From: Manduca sexta | Lineage: Eukaryota > Arthropoda > Insecta > Lepidoptera > Sphingidae | DNA length: 64,000 nt | Direction: 5' to 3' | Assembly: GCF_014839805.1 (NCBI RefSeq) | Contig: NC_051115.1 | Location: forward strand, 3,842,600-3,906,599 | Shown: piece after piece, positions 22,800-34,996 of the stretch | Position numbering within the stretch: the first letter of the stretch is position 1 | Layout: each line of letters begins with the position of its first letter | Notes under the pieces: generated by a model | What the model was told of the DNA's origin: nothing | The model's database searches: none | What the model saw: only the letters and a program-made list of their open reading frames with translations | Program-made: the position numbers and the translations under genes

Positions 22800-22990
22800 T
22801 TGTTCTTTCCTGCTAGCCTGAACTGGCTTCTTTGTTTACTTTGTACTCTCAACAGTTTTATATCCAATATAAAAGGTCAGTAGTTATATAAGCGACTTTA
22901 TTTAAGTTATAATTAAATATTCTCATGTACCTTGACTTTAAGCGCAACTACGTTCGCTTACGTGATAAATAAAGAATTTTAATTTTGATT
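22800..22990 (+). mobile_element. Element R copy, 3' part
   Basis: CTAGCCTGAACTGGCTTC to TTACGTGATAAATAAAG. It contains the sequence ATATCCAATATAAAAGG, the uninterrupted version of the site where Helitron C sits at 13552. Confidence 0.7.
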
Positions 22991-23340
22991 CCGTGCATCT
23001 CGAACACATCATTTAAATTTGCAACCAACATTAAACAGACATTTTAACAACAATTAGTATTTACATAAAAATTTTCATAGACAACTATTTTTTTTTTTAA
23101 ATAATTTATACGCAAGCCTATGCTTCTTCCCGCCATAAATCGTGCGCCGGAAATGTATGAAACGAATACTCAAGGCTATTTGCTCGGGGGAGGGCGTTCA
23201 GAGACCGTTATTTATTACACAACAATGTTTAAAACTGGTTTCATATGTCAATTAAACTTGACTCAGAGAGATAACCACAAGGTTATTTTAAAGTATTGAC
23301 ATTAAAACTGACATTATAATATTTAAATTGTGTGCTATAT
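22991..23340. other. Intergenic, nothing recognised
   Basis: AT-rich with a poly-T run at 23088-23097. Confidence 0.4.
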
Positions 23341-23344
23341 TTTT

Positions 23345-24165
23345 TTTTTGCTTTGAATGACGAGAAGAGCTTCCCGTTCGCCTGATGGTAAGCGATACGA
23401 TCCATAAACAGTAGAAACACAAACACCTTGAATTACAAAGTATTGTTTGGTATACCACTACGCTCGCCATATTTTTTTTTTTGTTTCTCCGAGAAAGTGC
23501 CTTATATTACTACCGCCCAGCCTTCGTGGGGGGCGACTGAGCTGTTATGCTGGGGTAACCGTGCCTTACGGCCCGGCGTTGAGCCGCCCGGATTTGATGA
23601 CGACCTTCGGGCGACCGCCGGGCCGAGTCCCTAACCCTATATACACCTTAACCTATGCACGGCCTACCAGCTAAAACTCCGCGGTGGCTCTCTTCGGCGC
23701 ATTTGGGACGGCTGCGGGCTTCCTCTGACGTTGAAGTGTCTAAGTCTACGACCGCAGCCACCCCTGCGCGGTGCCGCCTTGCGGCCCGTCTCCTATGGGG
23801 GGAGGGGGGGGGGCTCAGAAGCCCCCGCGCACCGAAGGACGCCCTCGGCGTCTACGGCAGCGTGAGGCCAACTACACACTGCCGTCCATCCCGGGGATCA
23901 ACCGAAACATGTGCAAAATTGCACAAAAATGCACTAGGGCGGACAGCCCCCTGCTGCCCGCCGACGACCTCCTTCGTGGCCCCTATTAGTCGCCTCTTAG
24001 CGCTCGCCATCCTGAGACATGACATGTTAAGTCTTATGTCCAGTAGTTACACTGGCTACAATGTCCAAACCGGAACACAACAGTGACTACACACTGTTTG
24101 GCAGAAATACACATTGCGGTGGTACCTACCCAGGCGGACTCTCACATATGAGAGACTTACCACCA
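23345..24165 (+). mobile_element. MITE-N copy split by a GC-rich retroposon
   Basis: MITE-N runs from TGCTTTGAATGACGAG to CACTACGCTCGCCAT (23470), then resumes at CCTGAGACATGACATG (24011) and ends near ACCACCAGTTAAATG. Confidence 0.8.
23471..24000 (-). mobile_element. GC-rich non-autonomous retroposon, copy 1 (530 bp)
   Basis: Flanked by a perfect 10-bp duplication CGCTCGCCAT (23461-23470 and 24001-24010). It starts on the plus strand with a T-run, so the element is on the minus strand with a poly-A end. The GC-rich body (CCCGGCGTTGAGCCGCCCGG, ACCTTCGGGCGACCGCCGGG) matches 32970-33570 in reverse. ORFs in it are not shared in frame between the two copies. Confidence 0.85.
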
Positions 24166-24359
24166 GTTAAATGCTTCATTGAAGTCTTTTTAGAGGAAGT
24201 TAAAACATCTGTATTTCTCCGGAATGCGCTCTTTGGAATTCAGATGTCTAGGAATCGTCATGTTTAAAGTCAAACTTCGAGAATACTTGCGTTGGATTTG
24301 GCGGACTCATAAAAAATGTCTGGTTTATGACTTTGATATTTTCTATATATTTATAATTA

Positions 24360-24745
24360 AACTAGCTTTTGCTTGCGGCTTCGCCTGCGTGAAGAGTTTT
24401 CCGGGATAAGTCCCGCTAAAAAAGTATCCGATTTAATTATATTTATGGCTCACTATTTTGGTCATAATGGCTTCCACATCAAAAGGTAGATATGTGCCGT
24501 CGCGGACTTTTATTGAGAACTATTCAAGACAAACAATCCTACGATATATCATCTTTGTCAACAATAGTTTAGTCAGCGTACGCCAAGATAGCTATTTTTT
24601 TCCGACTTACGTGATATGACCAAATTACGCAAAATCATTATGAATTGCAGCCTATTTGTTATTCTGTATAACAAATATTACTTACTGTAAAGTTTCATTC
24701 AAATCCGTTCAGTAGATTTTTCGTGAAAGAGGAACAAACATGCAT
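24360..24745 (-). mobile_element. Helitron A relative, 3' end
   Basis: CTAGCTTTTGCTTGCGGCTTC with hairpin and TTTTCCGGGATAAGTCCCGC follow the Helitron A 3'-end pattern on the minus strand; the interior is diverged and the 5' end unclear. Confidence 0.5.
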
Positions 24746-25189
24746 ACATACATCCATTCTCACAAAATTTCGCATTTTATATTTTTACCATTAATGCAGA
24801 GGTTCCCAGACTTTTTTTTTCTCATAGCCCACTTTTACAATTTTGCTAGTACTTTGTTTTTTTTAGTTTTTGCAGATAATGTGCATCACAACTACCGCCC
24901 AACCATTGCATCGCGGGGATTATGTTGGGCTCACAGTGCCTCTTACGACCTCTGTCAATATTATCTGCCTACAGATAGGTGAAGTCAATTCAACATTTCA
25001 GTACTTTACTATCAAACCAGGTACATTTTCGTGGACCCCTGCTTATGAATTGTGGACCCAGTTTTGGGTCACGCCCACCTGGACCCCCTCAAGTCTCCCG
25101 TGGCGCCTGGGTGTCCATCTGGCCCACTTTAGGAATCAGTGCTTTAATGTATTAACATGCACACACATGTTTTTATCTCTACACCTACT

Positions 25190-25500
25190 CTTCGGGTAGT
25201 CATCACTTAGGTAGCTAGTGAAAGGCTGGTAGGTTAGCTAGGTTAGGGCTCATGTCCTCGCCGGTGAGGATCGCGAAGCGTTACCCTTCTATTTCCCCCT
25301 ACTTGCCAGCCCGAGCTGGTTACTTCAGTTTGTACCTTTTGTATAAACTTTATCCCTAATTTAAAATGTCCATAGTTATATTAGTAATTTTAATAGTTGT
25401 TTAGAAATAATAATTATTCTTATTCTTTTTTTGACGTATCATAAGTGCAACTTTGTTCGCCTACGTGATAAATAAAGTATTTTATTTTATTTATTTTTAT
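25190..25500 (+). mobile_element. Element R copy
   Basis: Near-identical to 14660-14970: GGTAGTCATCACTTAGGTAG through CCTACGTGATAAATAAAGTA. Confidence 0.8.
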
Positions 25501-26110
25501 TTTACACCTCAGGTTGACTGGCTGAGAATGTCTGTGACATTAACTCCGCCTTTGCATGTATAAAGTGCAATAAATACATAAAAACAAGAAAAGTTATTTT
25601 CATTCATTCCATAAATAAATGGCTAGATCAAGTTCCAAGTCATTCTACAAGTTATTGGTTAAGATCAAAGATTATCCTTCCAAATTGAAGTAATGTTTAC
25701 AAGAATAGACTGTGAAGGACACACACACATTCACCCTTCTAATCCTCAAAATAGGCAGAGATGCTACTGTTGCCATACCATGATGTGATAGTAGATAGAT
25801 AGATCTAAAGTAAGCAAACACACAGGTTCTAAGTTCTTGCTTTATTTATTTATTTGAACAGCCAACAAAACATACACCAGACTTAGACTTTTAACAATTC
25901 ACTAAGTAATTGCTGCAGTGCTGTTTTAATTACAGGCTGTTACAGCATGAACATATTAATACATAACAATAAACAATTGGCTGCTCCAGTGCAGTATTAT
26001 TTTATTTGCCTCAAACAGTATTAATAACAACTACTCGCTTCTTAATAATATTTATAACTGGAGAACCTATTGCCATATCAAGCATTCCAGACTCAAGTCT
26101 GATACTGATT
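25501..26110. other. Intergenic, AT-rich
   Basis: Contains a TAGATAGATAGATC microsatellite near 25792 and a TTTATTTATTTATTTG stretch near 25840. No gene seen. Confidence 0.5.
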
Positions 26111-26119
26111 AAAAATACC

Positions 26120-26215
26120 CAATATCACTGTCCGACTTGGATTCGAATCTGAGATCTCAGCGTTGCAATCATACCATATACAACTACACCACTGAGACAG
26201 ATAGTGAATGATGTT
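26120..26215 (-). mobile_element. tRNA-like SINE head
   Basis: TGTCCGACTTGGATTCGAATC and CAACTACACCACTGAGAC are the reverse of box B and box A regions, as at 18060. Confidence 0.5.
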
Positions 26216-26274
26216 TTTTATTGGTAAAGTAATCAATGCAGACTATATCATTAATTATGTTTACACAAATGTGA

Positions 26275-26432
26275 TATTGAAATTAAACTATATTTCGGAT
26301 TTTATCAGTTTTTATATTTTAAATTTTCTCTCAATGTTGAGTCCCCCCTGTGACAAAGGCTGACTTAGAAACATTGGGAGAAAGTTATAATATAAAAACG
26401 ATCATAAAATCCGCAAAATAGTTTCATTTGAA
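26275..26432. mobile_element. MITE-S, fold-back copy
   Basis: Left arm GAAATTAAACTATATTTCGG and right arm CGCAAAATAGTTTCATTTGA are inverted repeats extending about 70 bp each. A partial copy follows at 26565-26645; other copies are at 43018 and 55425. Confidence 0.7.
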
Positions 26433-26649
26433 TGATAATATAATTATGAGTTAGCAATAACTTTATAAGATCATATCAAATCCAATAGCAAAACCAAAAA
26501 AATCTCACAAATGAATATAACAAAGATTAAATGCAATTTAAATATTAAAATTGTAGTAAAACAATTTTCTGTCTTTTTTTTATATTTCAATTTTCTCCTG
26601 ATGTTTCAGACTGTGGCTTTTATGGTCACGGGGGGGCTTAGGTTTTAGT

Positions 26650-28425
26650 CATCTTAAAAGTCAGTTACAATATCTACCTACATTTTACAATTATACAATA
26701 GTTCAAAAAAATAGTATTACTTCAATGTCTAACATTCATATTGTAAACATAAATCATTATTAATATTGTGTTGCTCTACATTCCTATGCTTTGTACTTCA
26801 CTAATGTCAAATGTTCTACTTTAAATAGCTCTTTGTTGGTGGCGACTTTTGTTAGTTCCTACTTCGGGTCGAAAATTATTTTAATAAAGTTATGGTAATA
26901 TAACTCCTACACTTGACATTGGCAAAATTACCAACGGTGGAGCCATTTTAAAAAAAAGAAGAAAGTTTTTTGACAACTTTAATATGAAATATACATATAT
27001 TCAATAAATAATAACACATAGGAGCAAATATCTTTATCTAACTCAAATTATAATTTAGTTATGGATGTTCAACATTACCAATTAAATATTTTATTAAATA
27101 AACATATAGTCTTACTTATAAACTTGTTTTAGCATAAAGAGGTGGTTAAGAATGGTTTAAATAGCTGTCAAAAACATCACCGGTTCCTAGTTCAAACCTT
27201 ATTAAGAGGCAAGATGGCGCTTGACTTACAGCTGATCGAGTCAATTTGTGTTGTAAGTAAGCATAACTGCAAATTTTTTATAAGTAATACTGATATATTG
27301 TAATGTTTTATATTATATTTCATTGCATCTGCAGTGCTAATGTCTCGGCTTCGATACTCGAACAGTGTTGTAGTAAGGAGGATGGATTTTGTGTCCAATA
27401 TGGTAATACACTTGCCCCCTATCACGTCATTCAATAATAAAGAAGTTGCTCAGTTTTATTTACTTTATAAGAAACATTAAAATGCATGTAGTTCATTGCC
27501 TCTAGACACAGTAATTTGATATTTTTTAAAAACAAATGAGTGGAACTCGTTAAGTTTTTAGAAATTCAAATATAGATAAAAAATAGAGATTGAAAAAAAT
27601 GCCTGGCTACATTATCCACTATTGGACTCAAATCTAGCTGCATATGTTCACGACTACGCACCATTATAAGGCCCTATAAAGTAATGACCTTAGACATAAC
27701 CCACACTTTTTATTTAGATTTTATGCTTATGACATAATTATAACCTCAAAAGTGTAAATAAAAACATTATTATTTTAATAAATATTGCGCTTACCTTAAA
27801 CATAAACGTATTTAATGACTAAAACCTGGGATCCTTACAAGTTTATACATTGAAAACCACTTAAAAACACATTCTGTCCATGAAGGTTAATAACACGGAA
27901 CACATCAGTTACTCGAAAGTAGTAATTCCTTGAAATTTATTTTAACACAATTTTTATTAGTCTTATGCACTTCCCGATAACACAATGGTTTGTTTAATTA
28001 ACTTTATCAATTGTACACGATTTAAAAATATACCGCCTGTTCAAGCCACAAGATTGTTTTTAATTTTTACTTTTTCATGATATTTGCAAAGGAAAATAGA
28101 TTAGATTTTTATTAAAGACGTTGAATCACAAAAATAATAAGTACATAATATTTAATATTTTAGTTAATTTCTTTAGACCATATAAAATCCAATAAGAGTC
28201 CAATTCTTCGTAAGACTAAAGAGCTGTCAATTAAATATTATCATATCAATATTTCTGAACGTATGGACTAAAGCCGGCATTACATATTCGGCGACACGAG
28301 ATATGCACGACGTTGCCGAACACAAACTTTAGGTAATTTTAGGTTTCACACTATTTATACAATACCTGTAGAATATAATAAGTAAAAAAACATAGCGCGA
28401 CAGTAAACAGATTTATTTTTTATGA
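26650..28425. other. Intergenic DNA, no gene seen
   Basis: AT-rich. The segment 27120-27435 shows fragments resembling the reverse of 40625-40740 (AACCGGTGATG / CATCACCGGTTC, CTTACAGCTG), so it is repeat material. No splice-supported ORF. Confidence 0.5.
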
Positions 28426-28428
28426 CAT

Positions 28429-31400
28429 TTACATTAATATTATTCTTGCCAAATAATCCGAATCATGTTTTTGCACACAGTCTGAAGGTTGTACGCATTG
28501 TCCTGAGTTTTCTACGAATCTGGAAAAAGTTAAAGTTTAATTTTATAAACATTTGGTACAATTCACTCTTTCAATTTCAAATTATAATGTAAACATTTGG
28601 TGCACTTTAAATTTTAAATTATCAATACGATTTTATAAGGATAGTAAAGCGTGACTACAATTCATGGTATCGCCACCTAAGTATGATTGAGGTAAAATAA
28701 TCTCTCAATAATTTCACAAAAAAAATATCCAGCGCTTTCATGATTCATTCTGAATATTCAATGTATATTGTCGAAAAAAAGCTAATTTACAACTTACTTG
28801 TACAGTAAAGACAACTTGTGATTATTTCCTTATATAACATACTTAAAGGTTATATGGTATAGATACAAAAAATCTCATCCCAAACGTTATTCGTTAGGCA
28901 CATTTATTACGTATTATGTTGTGCCTTATTAAAATAGCTTTTATATGTCATACGGGGCTAACGAGCATACGGTTCACCTGTTGGTAAGTGATCACCATCG
29001 CCCATGAACACTTGCGATATCAGAGGATATAAACATGCGTAATTAATCATATAATTTCCCTTTTCATTGATAAAAATGTAGTTTCCATCTTAATAAGAAA
29101 CTATAATTTAGTAACATTTTTTTATCTACATACCCATTGTTGCAATAACATCCGGCTACAGATATCGATAAACAATGTCTAGACTTCAGTCTAATTACTA
29201 CGTCTGGCTTTATATGTGTTCTATGGTATTGTATAGCTTTGCTTAGGTACGTTAAAATTCGTTTCACATTAAATAATCCATGTCGAAGGTCCATATTCGT
29301 GCCCAGAATCTTTTCTAGGATCATCTGAAACCATCGCAAGACTTTTGAAAAAGCCGGATAAATTATAAAAACGTGGAAATTTAGAATATTATTTGTAAGT
29401 ATTAATAATGTCCTTTTCATCAATATGAAGTCATTATCACATTAAATAAATTAATTAATTGTCAAACAGTCGATTTCGATAACTAATCACAATAATCAGA
29501 TGCGGTTTTAGGGGGAGAGGGGCGATTAAGCAATCGCCCAGGGCCAGGCGTGTCTGAGGATATTTTTTTCAGATCACCACCCTGTTCACCACGTATCTTA
29601 TTTACAAAATTGTATCCGCCCGGGACTTTGCACTAGGCAGTTCAGTTCTGCCATTACTTTAAACAAACTGGCAACTCGATAAAGTACGTAGGACAATTTT
29701 CATGACATTGATCCGAAGGTAGCCACTGAGTTACAGCGATAGAGAAACAGCTACATTGTTGTGCTCAAACATTAAAATTGCATAAAAAAAACGATACAAA
29801 GTATTGCCGTGAAAGACAATTCCAGGACATCCCTCAACACAGCCAATAGAGTTTGCGCACAAGCAGGTTTTAAGCCCTCATTGTATTCAATATTTTAATA
29901 TAAAACTTACGCTAGTCATCTCCTCCGTAAACTGATATTCAGAATGGGTATATTTATTCAATAAATTGGTAAATTTCTTTATGAAATCGTCATGATCATA
30001 CTTTCTTCGACAATTTGATATGTTTTTCAAATTGTCGCTATTTACTTCTGGAGGACATTTTACGTCATTTCCGCTGAGCGCCATTTTCATAGCAACTTTT
30101 AAACGTGTTAAAAACTTTTTATCTTTAAATATTTTATTGTTTTTGTAGGAATTGCCGTGAACAAAATTGAAATTTCTTCTTACGGGGCGACTAAATATGT
30201 CATTTGTTAATGTTTCCGCATGTATTTCTGTCACACTCTCGCGTGTTGTTCTATTTTCATAATTTCGTAAATTAGTCATAAACATTGTTTTGTAATCATA
30301 TATTTTCAACCTAAAAATAATTATAGACATCATCATCAGCCACACAAAGTCCGCTGCTAAACATAGACCTCCCCTAAAGATTTCCAGATAATAGTCACTT
30401 TTATGATATCTGTTAAGAAGCTATCAATACTATATTTATGTAGTCAGCATAGTTATTCAGAAAGAAATAACTTCTAATATACAGACGCGTGTGACTACGG
30501 CTAGTAAATGTTTACACCATGTATGCGGAGAAACCTATTGAGAAAAGGCTGAGATAATCGTAAGCATCTCGTTCATTAAATGATTTCAAAATTCTTAAAT
30601 GGAGTGTATTGAAATATAAATTATTAATGTTCCTTCTTGATAAATGCTATTACTCTGTAAATGATTTCTTACATTAAAAGTTTAAAGGAAATATTTCTAC
30701 GCTGAAAACGGCACAATACTATGAACTGATTAAAAATATGTAATAAAAAATATTTATGTATGGTGTATGTTTTGTTGGCTGTCGAAATAAATAAATAAAT
30801 AACTTTTTACAGTTTCCAACAAACAAACGCCACACGTCTCGGCGAGTATGTACAGCCGACGTTGTGACGTTTGTCGTAGAATAATCGCTCTAGCCTCTAG
30901 CTATATTTTTTACACATCGACCATCGGGATGTCGTTTAACATTAGGGTCACATAACACACAAATCAATGCAGTTCTTACCAAAAATAAAACAAAGTATAT
31001 AAATACCTAAATTTAATTAATTTTTATAGGATTTTAGAAAATTTAAAATATTTTTTTATGCTGGGCTTATGCATCTGGAATTGCGTTTTCAGTTTTATAT
31101 GGGCGTAGCTAGGAGAGGGCCAGGGTGGGCAATGTCCGCCTTAGCTAACTCTAGAAAAAGCTTTGCGCTTACAGAATACAGAGTGCATGCATTGCGGTAA
31201 ATACCACCATTTTTACATGCTCAGTGGCTATCTTAGCCGGTGCAAAGCTTCGAATAGAAGCAAGAAAGGTTCGGAAATTCAATAATTTCCTCAGTACTCC
31301 GAAGCTATAAGATCAGTCAAGGCCCCTTGCATAGCGCGAAGCCACAGGCATGCACCTCATTCGCCTTTCCTATGGAAACTAATTTTGAATTCAGAAACGA

Positions 31401-33672
31401 ATCTGGAAAATGAATAACAGCTATTTTCAATAACCGATCCCGATCTCAATCAGATTTCGAGAGTGAATGAATCAAAATAACTCATTTGTAAAGTCAAAAA
31501 AAACTGTTGGTCAATTTTTGAGTTCGTAAAAATTAATTAAGCGGTTAATTATTCGTCTAAAGTAATTTAACTTACCTTTTTACAGCTGTGATAATGTTCC
31601 CGCAGTTTAAAGGGCATGAAAATCCGAGAGGTTGCCATGGGGATGCGTGGTTATCTTGGCAAAACACCCTACTTTCTGTAAATGCGTAATATCCTGGATT
31701 CAAAGCCTATACCATTTTTAGCAGTGATTTGTGTGCACTAGTTTAAGTAACACTATTTTAGTTTCTTTTCCTCAATCCCAGAGGCGACTTTACCTATTGT
31801 GTGGGGTGTGCGCCGCACACGGGCGCAGTGTGTTAGAAGGCGCCGAGCGCCGCTCGCGACACTTTCAATAAGACATGCGTCGCTCGCGACACTGGCGCTC
31901 TCAAACAACCTGCGCCCGTGCTAAGGCCGGCGAGCGGCTTCTTTACTTTACACAATAACTTTTGATTGAATATTATCAATATTAAAGATTACATTGTCTG
32001 CTAGGGGGCGCCAAGGAATTTCTTGCACACGGGCGGCACATGAGCTAGAGCCGCCTCTGCTCAATCCCTGCATAGATTCAGATACATTTATAAAAGTATC
32101 GCACGAACATCACAACTGCTAGATGAAATATTTGTATCCGTCCAAAAAAAAAGTAAAACCCGCCATACTGATCCATGTATGTCGCGTTCCAGGATCAGCC
32201 TGTGTGTATTTCGAAAAGATTGGCATAGTATCATGGTGCGTAATCATCTCTTGTCACTCGACACTATCTTAGTTCCTAAAGTATTTTTGACCCTACCATC
32301 CTGCTGCTAAAAATAGAAATGCTCACGCCCCCTCCACTCTTCAAAGTGTTCAAAAGGGACCCAGGGGCCTTCCAAGTATTCCTAAGAGTATGAAAGTGAC
32401 TTTGTACCGCTTTCACACTTACTCAAGCAGATAATGAAAATTTTGCAAATCAGTTATCAAGAGTATGGGACATAAGGTACCTTTCAGAAAAAAATACTGT
32501 TCCAGATAGTTAGAATCTGTCAAAATCTATATTAACCCCCTGTACTAAACTTTTCACGCCTTCCTATGAGGCTAGGGCTGCCATCATCTAAATTGCCAAC
32601 GCCGGATAAACACGACACAAATTCCAGACATTTGAACGAAGTATGGGTTTTTCCTCGAACACTTCTGAAAAAATGTTTCTTTGATACACGCGGGGGCACG
32701 GGTGGTGATCGATCGTCGACTATTTTGTCGTGCCTTTTTGTATGCGGATTATAATGAATAATTTTTATCTAAAATTGATTTAAACTTATCGCTTATCTAT
32801 AAAAAATATTGGATATCCGTTGTCAACAAAAGTGTCCGGGTTGCCCTCGGGTGCCTTTCAAACTAGGACAAATCCGGACGAATGGCAGCCCAATATGAGG
32901 CGCATTTGAAAAGCAGTGCTCTATCTGGACCCCAGTTCACTTACAATGCTCTAGATTACTACTGTGTCCGCCCTGTGGAATGGGGGCGTTTGGAGAATTC
33001 CACCACGGTATCCCCTGCCTGTCGTAAGAGGCGACTAATAGGGGCCACGAAGGGGGTCGTCGGCGGGCAGCAGGGGGCTGTCCGCCCTAATGCATTTCTG
33101 TGCATCTTTGCACATTTGTCGGTTGACCCCCGGGATGGACGGCAGTGTGTAGTTGGCCTCACGCTGCCGTAGACGTCCTTCGGTGCGCGGGGCTTCTGAG
33201 CCCCCCCCCCCCCTCCCCCCATAGGAGACGGGCGGCAAGGCGGCACCGCGCAGGGGCGGCTGCGGTCGCAGACTAGACACTTCAACGCCCAGAGGAAGGA
33301 ATCCTCTTCAATCAGAGGAAGCCCGCAGCCGTCCCTAATGCGCCGAAGAGGGCCACCGCGGAGTTTTAGCTGGCAGGCCGTGCATAGGTTAGTTGTACTC
33401 GGGTTAGGGACTCGGCCCGGCGGTCGCCCGAAGGTCGTCATCAAATCCGGGCGGCTCAACGCCGGGCCGTAAGGCACGGTTACCCCAGCATAACCGCTCA
33501 GTCGCCCCCCACGAAGGCTGGGCGGTAGTAATAAGGCACTTTCTCCGCGAAACAAAAATAAAAAAAAAAAGATTACTACTGTGTCCAAAAACACAGTATT
33601 CAAACATCAAAGCGTCTTCCACTTACCAATAACGTATATTCTTAGAAGAAAAATACACAACACAGTCTTCAT
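28429..33672 (-). CDS. Secreted protein with a split trypsin-inhibitor-like (TIL) cysteine domain
   Basis: Five exons join in phase on the minus strand: 33672-33627, 31675-31576, 30310-29911, 29324-29134 and 28519-28429, giving 828 nt (275 residues). Residues 1-15 (MKTVLCIFLLRIYVI) form a short signal peptide. Exon 2 gives C21, C36 and C40 in the pattern CxxN...GFSCPLNC. Exons 4-5 give C233, C241, C243, C254 and C260 in VAGCYCNNGFVENSGQC...C. Together these match the two halves of a TIL domain, normally about 55 residues with ten Cys. About 190 residues, basic and helical, with C134 and C149, lie between them. Two Cys of the standard set are absent, and by position they are C2 and C6, which pair with each other in this family. 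TIL proteins usually inhibit serine proteases outside the cell; activity here is unknown. The intron between exons 1 and 2 holds a GC-rich retroposon. The middle exons are the least certain part. Confidence 0.65.
29490..29665. repeat. Repeat fragment in intron
   Basis: GGCGATTAAGCAATCGCCCAGG and GGACTTTGCACTAGGCAG resemble segments near 1860 and 31110; boundaries unclear. Confidence 0.4.
30331..30392 (-). mobile_element. Non-LTR retrotransposon 3'-end fragment
   Basis: CATCATCATCAGCCACAC, GTCCGCTGCTAAACATAGAC and CTCCCCTAAAGAT closely follow the 3' end of the element at 59666-60343. It sits about 20 bp upstream of exon 3 of the TIL-like gene. Confidence 0.6.
30400..31575. other. Intron DNA of the TIL-like gene
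   Basis: AT-rich; a repeat fragment at 31085-31240 (GGGCGTAGCTAGGAGAGGGC ... TTTGCGCTTACAG) and otherwise nothing recognised. Confidence 0.4.
31779..32059. mobile_element. hAT-like MITE, 281 bp with 8-bp target duplication
   Basis: Terminal repeats CAGAGGCGACTTTA and TAGAGCCGCCTCTG (inverted). Flanked by CTCAATCC at 31771-31778 and 32060-32067; an 8-bp duplication is the hAT signature. The interior is GC-rich with GCGCCG and CTCGCGACAC motifs and has no transposase. Confidence 0.8.
32165..32290 (+). repeat. Element W copy
   Basis: TGTCGCGTTCCAGGATCAGC and GTAATCATCTCTTGTCACTC match the family. Confidence 0.6.
32970..33570 (+). mobile_element. GC-rich non-autonomous retroposon, copy 2 (about 600 bp)
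   Basis: Flanked by a perfect 17-bp duplication AGATTACTACTGTGTCC (32953-32969 and 33570-33586), ending in AAACAAAAATAAAAAAAAAA. The body (CTGCCTGTCGTAAGAGGCGA near the start, CGGTCGCCCGAAGGTCGTCA near the end) matches 23471-24000 in reverse. Poly-A plus target duplication show insertion by retrotransposition; no retained reverse transcriptase. It may derive from the 5' region of a larger non-LTR element. Confidence 0.85.
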
Positions 33673-33784
33673 TATGACGAAATGAAACGACTTAAGTTAT
33701 ATCTTTTTATTAATTAAGCGTAACAAAGAGGTAATTACAATTTAACGAGACGAGTAAAGCGTTCGCCTGATTAAGTAATTTGCC

Positions 33785-34110
33785 TACTACACTACATACT
33801 ACACCACTTTACTGGTCTAGGTCTCTCATATGTGAGAATCCACCTGGGTAGGTACCACCGCAATGTCTATTTCTGTCAACCAACAGTGTGTAGTTACTGT
33901 TGTGTTCCGGTTTGAACATTGTAGCCAATGTAACTACTGGACATAAGACTGAACATCTCATGTCTCAGGATGGCGAGCGCAGTGAAATGCCAAACAATAC
34001 TTTGTAATTTAAGGTGTTGGATGGTGTTTCTGATTATGAGCGGTCGTATTGCGTACCATCAAGCGAAGGGCAAGCTCGTCTCGTCATTTAAAACAATACC
34101 AAAAAAAACA
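33785..34110 (-). mobile_element. MITE-N copy
   Basis: Reverse copy from TGTGAGAATCCACCTGGGTA to GCAAGCTCGTCTCGTCATTT, upstream of the TIL-like gene. Confidence 0.75.
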
Positions 34111-34677
34111 CCGTTTTTTACTGTTTTTATTTTGTACTACGAGAAACCAGCGAACCGATACTAGAAACCGTGGCTTAGATACTGCGAGGGCCTGAAGAAG
34201 AGTGGGAAGGAAATTGGGCGAAGGAAGATTGGGGAAACTATGGGACCACTTTCAGGATGAGTGGAAGGGAAAGCATTTGTCAGGCGAAACCATATTCTTT
34301 GTATTGGAAATAATGAAACTGCTCAGTAGACCGTTCCGTCACCGATCAACACCGGCGCGTGCCATGCACGGACAGTCAATTGTAGAGAATATTTTGCCGG
34401 TGCCGTTACGCTCCGTGCATGACTTAATGTAATTTATATCTCCGGAATATCCAATGTTATGCTTTATGATTCCCAATATTCTTTGTAGTAACTAAATAAG
34501 AACTTTTTTAATTTATTTCCTTTTCAGTCTCCATGTATCTGAAAACAATGGCATTGAATAATGAGAGAAATTAGATAAGACAAAAATAAGCACTGTATGA
34601 AACTACTGTATGGGTTAGTATGAGCTGAGCTCCTCCTTTAGCCTTTATAATTATATGTTATATTAAATATCTATGTA

Positions 34678-34838
34678 TAATATCAGCCCTATATTATATA
34701 CTGTTCCAATGCTGGACACAGGAGAAACTACTGAGGGATGAGGCCTTAGTCCACCATGGTGTAGTGCGGGTAGACTTCACACACCCTCAAAATTCCTATA
34801 GAGAATTCTCAGATATGCAGGTTTTCTCACAATGTGAA
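34678..34838 (-). mobile_element. SINE-M 3' fragment
   Basis: AATATCAGCCCTATATTATA to AGGTTTTCTCACAATG. Confidence 0.7.
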
Positions 34839-34996
34839 GGAAACAGCGTATTAATTAAAAACACCAGCCATGCCCAGAACTTCTTGTATGTGGACCAAAA
34901 TCTACGATTAATGCAATGTCGTACAAGAGTGATATATTTCGATGATATCTATAATTGTTAATATGTCATTTTATTAAGTTTGTGGCGGTGTAATTA

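Noticed and set aside
27192..27434. 80-codon minus ORF
   Set aside because: Overlaps repeat-like sequence with reverse similarity to 40625-40740, and no splice sites or family match are visible.
32959..33603. A 214-codon minus ORF, and related plus ORFs at 23428-24086
   Set aside because: They lie in the GC-rich retroposon; frames are not shared between the two copies and cross the poly-A end.
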